Source: Synergistaceae bacterium (GTDB lineage: Bacteria > Synergistota > Synergistia > Synergistales > Thermovirgaceae). Taken from it: 13,471 nucleotides of DNA. The notes beneath the pieces were generated by a model. The model made no database searches and was not told the origin of the DNA. It saw only the letters and a program-made list of their open reading frames with translations. Positions 7,421-13,471 of the stretch are shown here, piece by piece (position 1 is the stretch's first letter; the number at the start of each line of letters is the position of its first letter). The translations under genes were made by a program, and so were the position numbers. The stretch is from contig DMCT01000143.1 of the NCBI GenBank assembly GCA_003446665.1, positions 4,962 through 18,432 of the forward strand. Direction: 5' to 3'.

Positions 7421-8387
7421 TTTCTTCCAGTTCCCGCCTTACGGCATCCACCGCTTCTTTGACGCTTCCCGCGATCCTGCAGCCAGCCGCCCGGATGTGG
7501 CCCCCGCCACCAAAGACGCGCGCAAGCTCTCTCGCATTGCAAGGATCCTTGGTTCTGATACTCACCCGTACCAGGTCCGACTCTTCTTCAACAAGCAAAA
7601 CCGCGATCCTGACGCCTTCGAGGGCAAGCAGTTCGTTTACGAGATGTTCCGTCTCGTCTTTTTCGGCTCCCGTTTCCGCGAAATCCGTTTTTTCTATGAA
7701 GGTAATGCAGGCTTTCCCTCCCGCGAGTGATTCGACTCGCGAGAACGCCCTGCCCCACAAATGAAGCCCCTGTATGGAACGGTTTTCGTAAAGGAGGGAA
7801 TAAAGCTCGTTAGGTCTTACGCCGCGGTCCACGAGCTCGGCTGCGATGCGCAACGTCTTGCCCGTGGTGCCTTCGAATCGGAAATGGCCGGCATCAGTAA
7901 CCAGCGCAACGTAGAGGGCCTCCGCCTCCCTGATGTCGGGCTCCCAGCGGGCATATTCGTAAAGGTCCCAAAGAGGTTCCGCCGTCGCGGGAGCTTCAGG
8001 GCAAACCAGATTCCAGTCTCCGAAGCGGTCGTTGTCGCCGTGATGATCTATGTTTATTACCTTGGGAGGGCTATCCCCCCCGCCTTCCAGGAAAACCGTC
8101 CTGTCGGCGGAACTCGTATCAAGAACGACCAAGACAGTGTCCGGACCGTATTCAGACAGCGAAAGGGAAGCCACCTGGCGGTATTGTTCCGTTCCATAGA
8201 TGAACCTGTAGGTTCCCGGCAGTGGATCAGGTCCGTGCCATGTCCATTTTTTCCCGAGGATATCCGCCCGCCTTGCCATGGCGCCGCCGCACCCTACGGC
8301 ATCGCCGTCGGGTCGCTCATGAATGAGGATCACCCAGTTTCGGGCAGCGCCAAGTTCCTCGCATATTTTTTCAGCGGAGCTCATCAT
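7392..8387 (-). CDS. nrnA: DHH/DHHA1 phosphoesterase, NrnA-like
   Basis: Metal-dependent phosphodiesterase of the DHH superfamily. Relatives degrade nanoRNAs, 3'-phosphoadenosine 5'-phosphate or linear and cyclic dinucleotides; the exact substrate is not readable here. The N-terminal DHH domain has H23 and PDGDA (26-30), VVLDTSS with D90, the DHH triad 114-116 in NIDHHGDND, and TDAGHFRF (164-171). The C-terminal DHHA1 domain ends in GGGGHIRAAG (293-302), the substrate-binding loop. The 331-residue length is typical, and there are no transmembrane or PAS/GGDEF domains, which excludes GdpP. It is inserted between rbfA and truB relative to the B. subtilis order, a placement seen in many bacteria. 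Its start overlaps rbfA by 17 bp and its end overlaps truB by 29 bp. Tandem ATGs at 8387 and 8384 leave the exact start open. Confidence 0.92.
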   Translation of the reverse strand: MMSSAEKICEELGAARNWVILIHERPDGDAVGCGGAMARRADILGKKWTWHGPDPLPGTYRFIYGTEQYRQVASLSLSEYGPDTVLVVLDTSSADRTVFLEGGGDSPPKVINIDHHGDNDRFGDWNLVCPEAPATAEPLWDLYEYARWEPDIREAEALYVALVTDAGHFRFEGTTGKTLRIAAELVDRGVRPNELYSLLYENRSIQGLHLWGRAFSRVESLAGGKACITFIEKTDFAETGAEKDETEHLVNELLALEGVRIAVLLVEEESDLVRVSIRTKDPCNARELARVFGGGGHIRAAGCRIAGSVKEAVDAVRRELEENDGKRFCSC

Positions 8388-8751
8388 CTTCGCCTTTTTG
8401 TGAATTTTCGCCGTCTTTTTTAAGCGAATCCAAAACCGCCTCTATCTTTCGAGCTTCTTCCTCCACGTAATCCGGGATGAAATGAAGTTCCGGAACTTTC
8501 CTGAGGCGCATTTGCCTGCCGATGGCGCCTCGAAGCAAACCTGAGGCTTTTTCAAGAGATTTCTGTACGGCTTCCCTGTTTTCCCGGGAAATAGTCGTGT
8601 AATAGATCTTGGCATGGCCGAGGTCTTTCGAGCAGTCCACCTCGACCAGAATGGCCCTTTTGGCGTTTTCGTCCTTTATTTCGAACTGCAAAAGTTCCGA
8701 AAGCTCCCGCAGCAACTCCTTGTTCACCCGCTCAATCCGGAAATGTGTCAT
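8371..8751 (-). CDS. rbfA: 30S ribosome-binding factor A
   Basis: Small KH-like protein that binds immature 30S subunits and aids maturation of the 16S rRNA 5' end, notably at low temperature. The 126 residues show the RbfA pattern: RVNKELLRELSELL near the start, VEVDCSKDLGHAKIYYT (37-52), a helix ending LLRGAIGRQMRLRKVPELHF (72-91), and D94 in IPDY. An acidic tail with lysines (KKDGENSQKGEDDELR) follows the fold. GAGAGGT lies about 8 nt before the ATG. The start overlaps the DUF503 gene by 20 bp and the end overlaps nrnA by 17 bp. The position next to infB and DUF503 is the standard arrangement. Confidence 0.95.
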   Translation of the reverse strand: MTHFRIERVNKELLRELSELLQFEIKDENAKRAILVEVDCSKDLGHAKIYYTTISRENREAVQKSLEKASGLLRGAIGRQMRLRKVPELHFIPDYVEEEARKIEAVLDSLKKDGENSQKGEDDELR

Positions 8752-9064
8752 ATCTGTCTACCTCTCGTTGGACTGAGACTATGAAAAAATCCGATTCTTC
8801 CTCGCGTCGTCGCAAAAAGGATTCCGCCTCCTCGAGGCGCGAAAAAACACTGTCATAGGAACTGCCCAGAGTCCCCAGGGCGAGCCTCACATCCGTCCAG
8901 GAAGCGTCAGGCCCCAAATCGGCCACGGTTACGTTCCATCTTTTTCTCAGGCGCTCAACCAGCGACCTGACTACCTGTCTTCTGTCCTTGAGGCTGGACG
9001 CGCCATGTATACGCAGATGCACCAGCATTATGCCCCAGAATACATCGTGCATCGACAGGGTCAT
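8732..9064 (-). CDS. ylxP: DUF503 (YlxP-like) protein
   Basis: Small conserved protein of unknown molecular function, almost always encoded between infB and rbfA. The 110 residues contain the family block HGASSLKDRRQVVRSLVERLRKRWNVTVADLG (start split here: SSLKDRRQVVRSL, then RWNVTVADLG) and a C-terminal helix region. Its overlap with infB is ATGA at 9061-9064. Family alignment by eye suggests translation may instead begin at the ATG at 9052, since the conserved strand starts near residue 6 and the extra four residues add nothing recognisable. I kept 9064 because the ATGA overlap and an AGGA about 11 nt upstream support coupled initiation. The end overlaps rbfA by 20 bp. A role in ribosome assembly or translation is guessed only from context. 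Confidence 0.88.
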   Translation of the reverse strand: MTLSMHDVFWGIMLVHLRIHGASSLKDRRQVVRSLVERLRKRWNVTVADLGPDASWTDVRLALGTLGSSYDSVFSRLEEAESFLRRREEESDFFIVSVQREVDRYDTFPD

Positions 9065-11022
9065 ACGTCCAGTGTCCTTTTCTCCTCCACTAGTTCATAG
9101 GCTTCAATAACGTCACCTTCGCGCACATCCTGGAAATTGGCGAGGTTTATCCCGCATTCATATCCGGCGGAGACTTCCCTCACGTCATCCTTGAAGCGTC
9201 TCAATGCCTCGAGGTTCCCGTCCCATACGACTACACCGTCTCTTATGAGCCTGACCTTGGCGTTGCGCCTTATCACGCCTTCCTGGACATAACAGCCGGC
9301 TATCTTACCCGCTCTGGGCACCTTGAAGACGGCACGAACTTCCGCCTGGCCTATGACCTTCTCCTTTATCGTCGGGGCGAGCATACCTTCCAAAGCAGAC
9401 CTGACATCATCGATAACATCGTAGATGACCCTGTAAAGTCGAATCTGGATTCCTTCGGCCTCGGCCATCTTTTTGGCATTCGAGTCGGGCCTGACGTTGA
9501 ATCCTATAATGATAGCCTCCGACGCGGAAGCAAGCATTACATCCGATTCGGATATCCGTCCTACTCCTTCGTGAACGAAATCTATCTGGACTTCATCGGT
9601 CTCCAGTTTTTTCAGCGAACTCTTGAGAGCTTCCAGAGACCCCTGTACATCGCATTTTATAACCACTTTCAGGGACGGCGTCTCGCCTTCCTGCATTTTC
9701 CCGTAGAGGTCCTCCAGAGTTATACGCCTTGCGGGAGCCGCCTCGGCCTCTTTCTGCTCCTGCGTTTTCTCGTCGATGACCTGCCTGGCTTCCTTTTCGC
9801 TGGTTACGGTACGGAAAAGCTCACCGGGCTGGGGGACACCGTTGAAACCGAGTATTTCGACGGCCTTGCTGGGGCCCGCCTCGTCGACCTGTTTACCCTT
9901 GTCGTCGATCATTGCGCGGATCCTTCCCCAGGCGCTGTCGGTAAGGATTATGTCGCCCCTCTTGATGGTCCCTTGCTGGACTATGACGGTGGCAACCGGC
10001 CCCTTGCCCTTGTCAAGCTCTGCTTCGATGACCACGCCTTCCGGCTCGATAGTCGGGTCGGCCTTCAACTCGCTCATGTCAGCCACGAGAAGGACCATCT
10101 CAAGAAGCTGGTCTATTCCCACTCCGGTTTTCGCAGAAATGTCCACGAATATGGTATCTCCGCCCCATTCTTCGGGGATCAGACCATGGTCTGCCAACTG
10201 CTGGCGCACTCTGTCGGGCCGCGCGTCGGGCTTGTCTATCTTGTTTACGGCTACCACTATAGGAACACCTGAGGCCTTGGCGTGGTTCAGGGCCTCCACC
10301 GTCTGGGGCATGACTCCGTCATCGGCTGCGACAACAAGGATGACTATGTCCGTCGCCTGGGCGCCCCTCGCCCGCATGGAGGTGAATGCTTCGTGACCGG
10401 GCGTATCGAGAAAGACTATCTCCCTGTTTTGGTATACCAGAGTGGAAGCCCCTATGTGCTGGGTAATGCCTCCTGCTTCGCGCTCGGTCATTTTAGTTTT
10501 TCTGATATAGTCCAGAAGGGTCGTCTTGCCGTGATCGACGTGACCCATGACGGTAATTATCGGTGCCCTGGATTCGAGCTTCTTGCCTTTGGGCGCCGCT
10601 CGCTTGACGGGCTCGGCTTTTTCCTCGGCCTTTTCTTTCACGAAAACAAGATCTTTGCCAAAAGTCCCCGACAGGACCTCGGCAATATCTTCCTCAAGCG
10701 GCGCCGTCGCGGGTACCATGTACCCGGCGGAGACCAAGGCCTTTACCGCCTCAGCGGGACTGACCCCCAGGGCTTGGGCCGCCTCAGACACGGTAATCCC
10801 TTTTGGAATCGAAACACGTTCCCTTATGGCCTCTTCAGTTTTTTCTTGCTCTCGGGCAGTACCAGTTTCTCCCAGAGCATCCTCGACCAGTTGCGCCGTT
10901 TCCGAATCTATGGAGCTCATATGCGTTTTAACTTCGATGCCCAGGTCCTCCAGCATTTTCATAAGCTCTTTGTTTGACATGCCTACCATTTTTGCCAGTT
11001 CATACACTCGAATCTTGCTCAT
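9061..11022 (-). CDS. infB: Translation initiation factor IF-2
   Basis: GTPase that brings fMet-tRNA to the 30S subunit and promotes 70S joining. An N-terminal IF2_N module (about 3-50) is followed by a second one (about 74-120) and a short charged linker (125-150). The G domain then has G1 GHVDHGKT (160-167), GGITQHIGA (184-192), G3 DTPGH (206-210), G4 NKID (260-263) and G5 SAK (296-298). Domain II and the C-terminal domains, ending in the fMet-tRNA-binding beta barrel ([16 protein letters not shown] to the end), complete it. At 653 residues it has a compact N-terminus compared with E. coli IF-2 (890), in the range of many other bacteria. The ATG has GGAGGGGG about 9 nt upstream, lying within ylxQ, which it overlaps by 23 bp. 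The stop overlaps the DUF503 start as ATGA. Confidence 0.98.
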   Translation of the reverse strand: MSKIRVYELAKMVGMSNKELMKMLEDLGIEVKTHMSSIDSETAQLVEDALGETGTAREQEKTEEAIRERVSIPKGITVSEAAQALGVSPAEAVKALVSAGYMVPATAPLEEDIAEVLSGTFGKDLVFVKEKAEEKAEPVKRAAPKGKKLESRAPIITVMGHVDHGKTTLLDYIRKTKMTEREAGGITQHIGASTLVYQNREIVFLDTPGHEAFTSMRARGAQATDIVILVVAADDGVMPQTVEALNHAKASGVPIVVAVNKIDKPDARPDRVRQQLADHGLIPEEWGGDTIFVDISAKTGVGIDQLLEMVLLVADMSELKADPTIEPEGVVIEAELDKGKGPVATVIVQQGTIKRGDIILTDSAWGRIRAMIDDKGKQVDEAGPSKAVEILGFNGVPQPGELFRTVTSEKEARQVIDEKTQEQKEAEAAPARRITLEDLYGKMQEGETPSLKVVIKCDVQGSLEALKSSLKKLETDEVQIDFVHEGVGRISESDVMLASASEAIIIGFNVRPDSNAKKMAEAEGIQIRLYRVIYDVIDDVRSALEGMLAPTIKEKVIGQAEVRAVFKVPRAGKIAGCYVQEGVIRRNAKVRLIRDGVVVWDGNLEALRRFKDDVREVSAGYECGINLANFQDVREGDVIEAYELVEEKRTLDV

Positions 11023-11341
11023 TCATATCGACCCCCTCCGTCACGAGCGCCTCTATCTTTTCCGCCAATCCGTTTTTCTCTGGAATGGCCAGAATCTGCG
11101 TTCGTCCAAGACCAAGCTGGTTTGCTATCGAGTTTCTCGTGACGCCTTTCATAACGACGACCTTGCAACGTCCTCTTTCGTGGTACCCGGCTATAGCCGA
11201 CATAACGTTACGGGAATGATCTTCCGTCAGCATGACCAGAAGCCGGTTTCCCCGTCTCAGTTCGTTTTTAACCCTCGTCTGTCCCGAAACAAGGATATTC
11301 GCCTTATGGGCCATTCCGAGGATTTCGAAAAGACGCCTCAC
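11000..11341 (-). CDS. ylxQ: Ribosomal protein L7Ae family RNA-binding protein (YlxQ)
   Basis: Member of the L7Ae/L30e/S12e/Gadd45 RNA-binding family, whose members commonly bind kink-turn RNA; the natural target of the bacterial YlxQ branch is not well defined. The 113 residues fit one L7Ae domain: LGMAHKANILVSG (8-20), an N/R-rich helix with NELRRGNRLLVMLTED (26-41), VVVMKGVTRNSIANQLG (61-77) and a final AIPEKNGLAEKIEAL. The start is GTG at 11341, overlapping the ylxR stop as GTGA, with GGGGAGG 7 nt upstream; that spacing is the reason for choosing it. The end overlaps infB by 23 bp. The place between ylxR and infB is the same as in B. subtilis and supports the identification. Confidence 0.92.
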   Translation of the reverse strand: MRRLFEILGMAHKANILVSGQTRVKNELRRGNRLLVMLTEDHSRNVMSAIAGYHERGRCKVVVMKGVTRNSIANQLGLGRTQILAIPEKNGLAEKIEALVTEGVDMNEQDSSV

Positions 11342-11658
11342 GACACGGCCTCCCCGCTTTCACTTCCCTTTTTTTCCGAGAGAAGTTCCTCCAGCTCGTC
11401 ATAGATTTCGCGAGGCACCTTTACTTTCAACGCCCTGGAGAGGGCGTCCCTTTTGCGGGCGGCCTGGAGACATTCAAGGTTTTTGCATAAATAGGCCCCT
11501 CTACCCGGAGCCTTGCCGCCGGTATCTACGCGAAGGTCTCCCTCGGGCGTCCTGACTATCCTCAGAAGCTCCCTTTTCCCCTCTTCGTTTCTGCAGCCTA
11601 CACAGGTACGCGGCCGCTTCCTTGGGAGTTTTCCCCGATTCGTGCCCTTCGGGCTCAT
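11338..11658 (-). CDS. ylxR: YlxR (DUF448) nucleic acid-binding protein
   Basis: Small basic protein of 106 residues. The family signature RTCVGCR is at 17-23 and GRGAYLC at 52-58, with a basic N-terminus (KGTNRGKLPRKRPR). In B. subtilis the orthologue has been reported to bind and modulate RNase P (RnpM). Whether this copy does so is inference. The C-terminal tail is acidic and variable. The ATG at 11658 overlaps the nusA stop as ATGA. The nearest strong purine run (AGGAG) is about 14 nt upstream, so initiation is probably coupled to nusA translation. The end overlaps ylxQ by 4 bp (GTGA). Confidence 0.94.
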   Translation of the reverse strand: MSPKGTNRGKLPRKRPRTCVGCRNEEGKRELLRIVRTPEGDLRVDTGGKAPGRGAYLCKNLECLQAARKRDALSRALKVKVPREIYDELEELLSEKKGSESGEAVS

Positions 11659-12764
11659 TCGGACTCGTCGCTCTCCTCGATTATTATGTCCTCGAAAAGA
11701 TCCTGCAGCGTTGGCAGACGTTCAGGCTCAAGGGCTTTTATGTCAATCTTCCATCCCGTCAATCTGGCTGCCAACCTGACGTTTTGTCCGGCCTTCCCGA
11801 TCGCCAACGACAACTGATCGGGACGGACATAAACCCGCACCGCCTTTTCCTGTTCCACCATGGGTTCCACCTTGGCCACACGGGCCGGCGAAAGAGCATT
11901 GCGGATAAACTGCAGGGGATCGTTGCTCCAAACCACTACGTCCACCCGCTCACCGTTCAGTTCCTTCGAGATCGACTTGATCCGCGCGCCGTTGTTTCCG
12001 ATACAGGCTCCCACAGGGTCCACGTTCGCGTCGAGGGTGCTGACGGCGACCTTTGCTCGCGCACCGGCTTCCCTTACTATACCCCTGATCTCGACCGTGC
12101 CTTCCAGGATTTCCGGGATTTCAAGTTCCATAAGCTTCCTTAAAAGACCGGGGTGGCTTCGGGACACAACTATCCTCGGCCCCTTTGAAGTCTGCCTCAC
12201 CTCCAGGAGGTAGAATTTGTACCTTTCGCCAAGTCTGTAAGACTCCCCGACGATACGTTCTTCCCTTGGCAAGATGGCTTCGGTCCTGTCATTGAGCCTT
12301 ACCAGGACATAATCATTTTCGGATTTGAAAATTATTCCATTGACCATGTCCCCGAGCTTGTCTGAAAATTCTTCGTAGATTATCTGGCGTTCGGCATCCT
12401 TCAGCCTCTGTATGATAACCTGCCGCGCCGTCTGGGCGGCTATCCTGCCGAAATTCTCGGGAGCGACCTCTATCCTGATGATATCGCCGACGGCCACATC
12501 AGGAAATCCCGCGTTAGTCGCCTCTTCGACGGTCATTTCCTTGTCCAGGTCTTCCACCTTTTCCACGATGCGGCGCACCTCACAGATGGTCATCTCACCG
12601 TTGTCCAGGTCCAGATGTATTTCCACATCCTGGTCTCCGCCCTTGTACTTTCGGTAGGCCGACACCATGGCCGCCTCCAGGCCCGACGATATTATCTCTA
12701 GAGGCAGTTTTCTCTCTTGGGTTATCTGTCGTAAAGCGCGAACGAAATCACGCCCTAATTGCAT
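11655..12764 (-). CDS. nusA: Transcription termination/antitermination protein NusA
   Basis: RNA polymerase-associated factor that promotes pausing, intrinsic termination and, with other Nus factors, antitermination. The 369 residues contain the N-terminal polymerase-binding domain (1 to about 125), an S1 domain (about 135-200), KH1 with DPVGACIGNNGARIKSI (249-265, GNNG as the GxxG loop) and KH2 with RPDQLSLAIGKAGQNVRLA (314-332). It stops shortly after KH2 with an acidic tail (EDIIIEESDESE) and lacks the two C-terminal AR repeats of E. coli NusA, as in most bacteria outside Proteobacteria. The ATG overlaps the rimP stop by one base (TAATG), with GGGAGG 8 nt upstream. A terminator-like leader stands before the operon, so NusA could control its own synthesis; that is inference. 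Confidence 0.97.
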   Translation of the reverse strand: MQLGRDFVRALRQITQERKLPLEIISSGLEAAMVSAYRKYKGGDQDVEIHLDLDNGEMTICEVRRIVEKVEDLDKEMTVEEATNAGFPDVAVGDIIRIEVAPENFGRIAAQTARQVIIQRLKDAERQIIYEEFSDKLGDMVNGIIFKSENDYVLVRLNDRTEAILPREERIVGESYRLGERYKFYLLEVRQTSKGPRIVVSRSHPGLLRKLMELEIPEILEGTVEIRGIVREAGARAKVAVSTLDANVDPVGACIGNNGARIKSISKELNGERVDVVVWSNDPLQFIRNALSPARVAKVEPMVEQEKAVRVYVRPDQLSLAIGKAGQNVRLAARLTGWKIDIKALEPERLPTLQDLFEDIIIEESDESE

Positions 12765-13291
12765 TACTTTTTCCTCCCTTTTTTCCGTTCCTTCTTTTTC
12801 ATTGCCATAAGCCGGGAGGTTTCCTCCCCATCGTCCACAATCTTGGCCTTTGTTATTTTATCGAAGGGAACCTCAAGAAAAATATCTTTCTCTTCCCTGA
12901 AACGGACGACCCCTTCGTCAACGTCAGCTATCTCTGCTGTCAGTTGCCTTTTGTCTTTTATCTTTTCCTGGAACCGGACCTTGGCCTTGCGTCCGATGAA
13001 TTTCCTGAAATCTTCCAACGTAAACAGCGGTCTCTCGATTCCCGGAGAACTCACCTCGAGAAAGAAATGCTCCGGAACCAGTTCGGAGTGCCTTTCAAGA
13101 AACCTGTCCAGTTCCCTTGATACGGTCTCACAGTCGGAAACCGAAACGCCCCCTATGGAATCTATGTAAACCCTGAAGACGGACCTTCCGTTTTCGGTCA
13201 CTCTTTCTGCACCGACAAATTCGTACCCCGCGGATTCGACTATATCCCTTATTTTCGCGTCACTGAGAATTTCATCCAAAAGGTCCTTCAT
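12764..13291 (-). CDS. rimP: Ribosome maturation factor RimP
   Basis: Required for 30S subunit maturation. The 175 residues carry the family motif LEVSSPGIERPL (78-89) and a conserved N-terminal domain with FRVYIDSIGGVSVSDCE (39-55), followed by the C-terminal SH3-like domain. The protein ends in a long basic tail (KKKERKKGRKK, 165-175), which goes past the fold. The DNA coding that tail also contains the GGGAGG that serves nusA. The ATG has GGAGG about 6 to 7 nt upstream, and the start is unambiguous. It is the first gene of the operon and follows a 110-nt leader with a hairpin. Its stop overlaps the nusA start by one base. Confidence 0.96.
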   Translation of the reverse strand: MKDLLDEILSDAKIRDIVESAGYEFVGAERVTENGRSVFRVYIDSIGGVSVSDCETVSRELDRFLERHSELVPEHFFLEVSSPGIERPLFTLEDFRKFIGRKAKVRFQEKIKDKRQLTAEIADVDEGVVRFREEKDIFLEVPFDKITKAKIVDDGEETSRLMAMKKKERKKGRKK

Positions 13292-13339
13292 GCACTACCT
13301 CCAATGAGATTTCCGAAGCCCGGCCGCCTCTACAGATAA

Positions 13340-13374
13340 AAGGCGAAGAGCAGGCACACGCCGCTCTTCGCCTT
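13340..13374 (-). terminator. Perfect 12-bp hairpin in the rimP-nusA leader, possible attenuator
   Basis: AAGGCGAAGAGC and GCTCTTCGCCTT form a perfect 12-bp stem around an 11-nt loop. On the minus strand the stem runs into TTTTATC, a short U run. It starts about 27 nt after the predicted transcription start and ends 48 nt before the rimP ATG, so it lies inside the leader rather than after a gene. It could be a partial terminator (attenuator) acting before nusA, or a stabilising 5' hairpin. Confidence 0.7.
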
Positions 13375-13407
13375 GAAAAGGCTCTCGTTCAGGCGGAAGA
13401 CTTGTAA

Positions 13408-13437
13408 ATTATAACATGGGGGTTCTTGGAGTGGCAA
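13408..13437 (-). promoter_or_regulatory. Strong promoter for the rimP-nusA-infB operon
   Basis: On the minus strand a perfect TATAAT (13413-13408) is preceded by TGT, making an extended -10. TTGCCA (13437-13432, five of six consensus bases) lies upstream with an 18-bp spacer. Transcription would begin near 13401, giving a leader of about 110 nt before the rimP ATG. No gene is visible in the remaining bases to the window edge (13438-13471). Confidence 0.8.
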
Positions 13438-13471
13438 ACATACGTCGGTCTGCAGGAAAAGTATCCCGTCT

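Noticed and set aside
9571-11404. Long plus-strand open frames opposite infB and ylxQ (up to about 285 codons)
   Set aside because: They are antisense to well-conserved genes, have low-complexity serine-rich or arginine-rich translations and no supported start. They are typical by-products of the codon use on the other strand.
13416-13471. A plus-strand ATG reading open to the right edge
   Set aside because: Only 18 codons are visible, no well-placed ribosome-binding site precedes it, and it runs through the rimP promoter. A divergent gene cannot be excluded but is not supported.
1-13471. CRISPR arrays, insertion sequences, toxin-antitoxin pairs, phage genes or integration scars
   Set aside because: No regularly spaced repeats, transposase motifs or foreign-looking gene blocks were seen; the whole window is filled by conserved bacterial genes.

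Overview
All fourteen protein-coding genes and the single tRNA gene lie on the minus strand, so the window reads right to left. The core is a nine-gene translation and transcription cluster: rimP, nusA, ylxR, ylxQ (L7Ae family), infB, DUF503 (ylxP), rbfA, a DHH phosphoesterase (nrnA-like), truB and ribF (ten genes counting ribF). Apart from the inserted nrnA-like gene, this is the Bacillus subtilis order. The gene set is clearly bacterial. The Firmicutes-like order, moderate GC and a fused TAXI-type TRAP permease suggest an anaerobe, possibly Synergistota or a related lineage; that placement is inference and was not tested.

Layout from the right edge: 13471-13292 holds a strong promoter (extended -10 TATAAT, -35 TTGCCA) and a leader of about 110 nt with a perfect 12-bp hairpin followed by a short U run. 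From 13291 to 5556 the ten genes run without a gap; every junction overlaps by 1 to 29 bp, which suggests one transcript with translational coupling. At 5547-5389 there is a compact tRNA-Arg(CCU) unit with its own promoter and a strong intrinsic terminator. From 5285 to 1971 come pcm (protein-L-isoaspartate methyltransferase), a DUF1850 protein and a fused 4TM/12TM TRAP permease. A second terminator-like hairpin follows at 1929-1894. From 1865 to the left edge is ileS, isoleucyl-tRNA synthetase, cut by the window after its KMSKS motif.

The cluster joins 30S maturation (RimP, RbfA), transcription elongation (NusA), RNA-binding proteins of limited known function (YlxR, YlxQ), translation initiation (IF-2), nanoRNA or cyclic-dinucleotide turnover (NrnA-like), tRNA pseudouridylation (TruB) and flavin cofactor synthesis (RibF). 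Most of the window is ordinary conserved housekeeping DNA. The parts worth a second look are the candidate attenuator before rimP-nusA, the TRAP permease plus DUF1850 pair that lacks an adjacent solute-binding protein, and some motif departures in TruB and IleRS. I found no convincing new defence, mobile or biosynthetic system.
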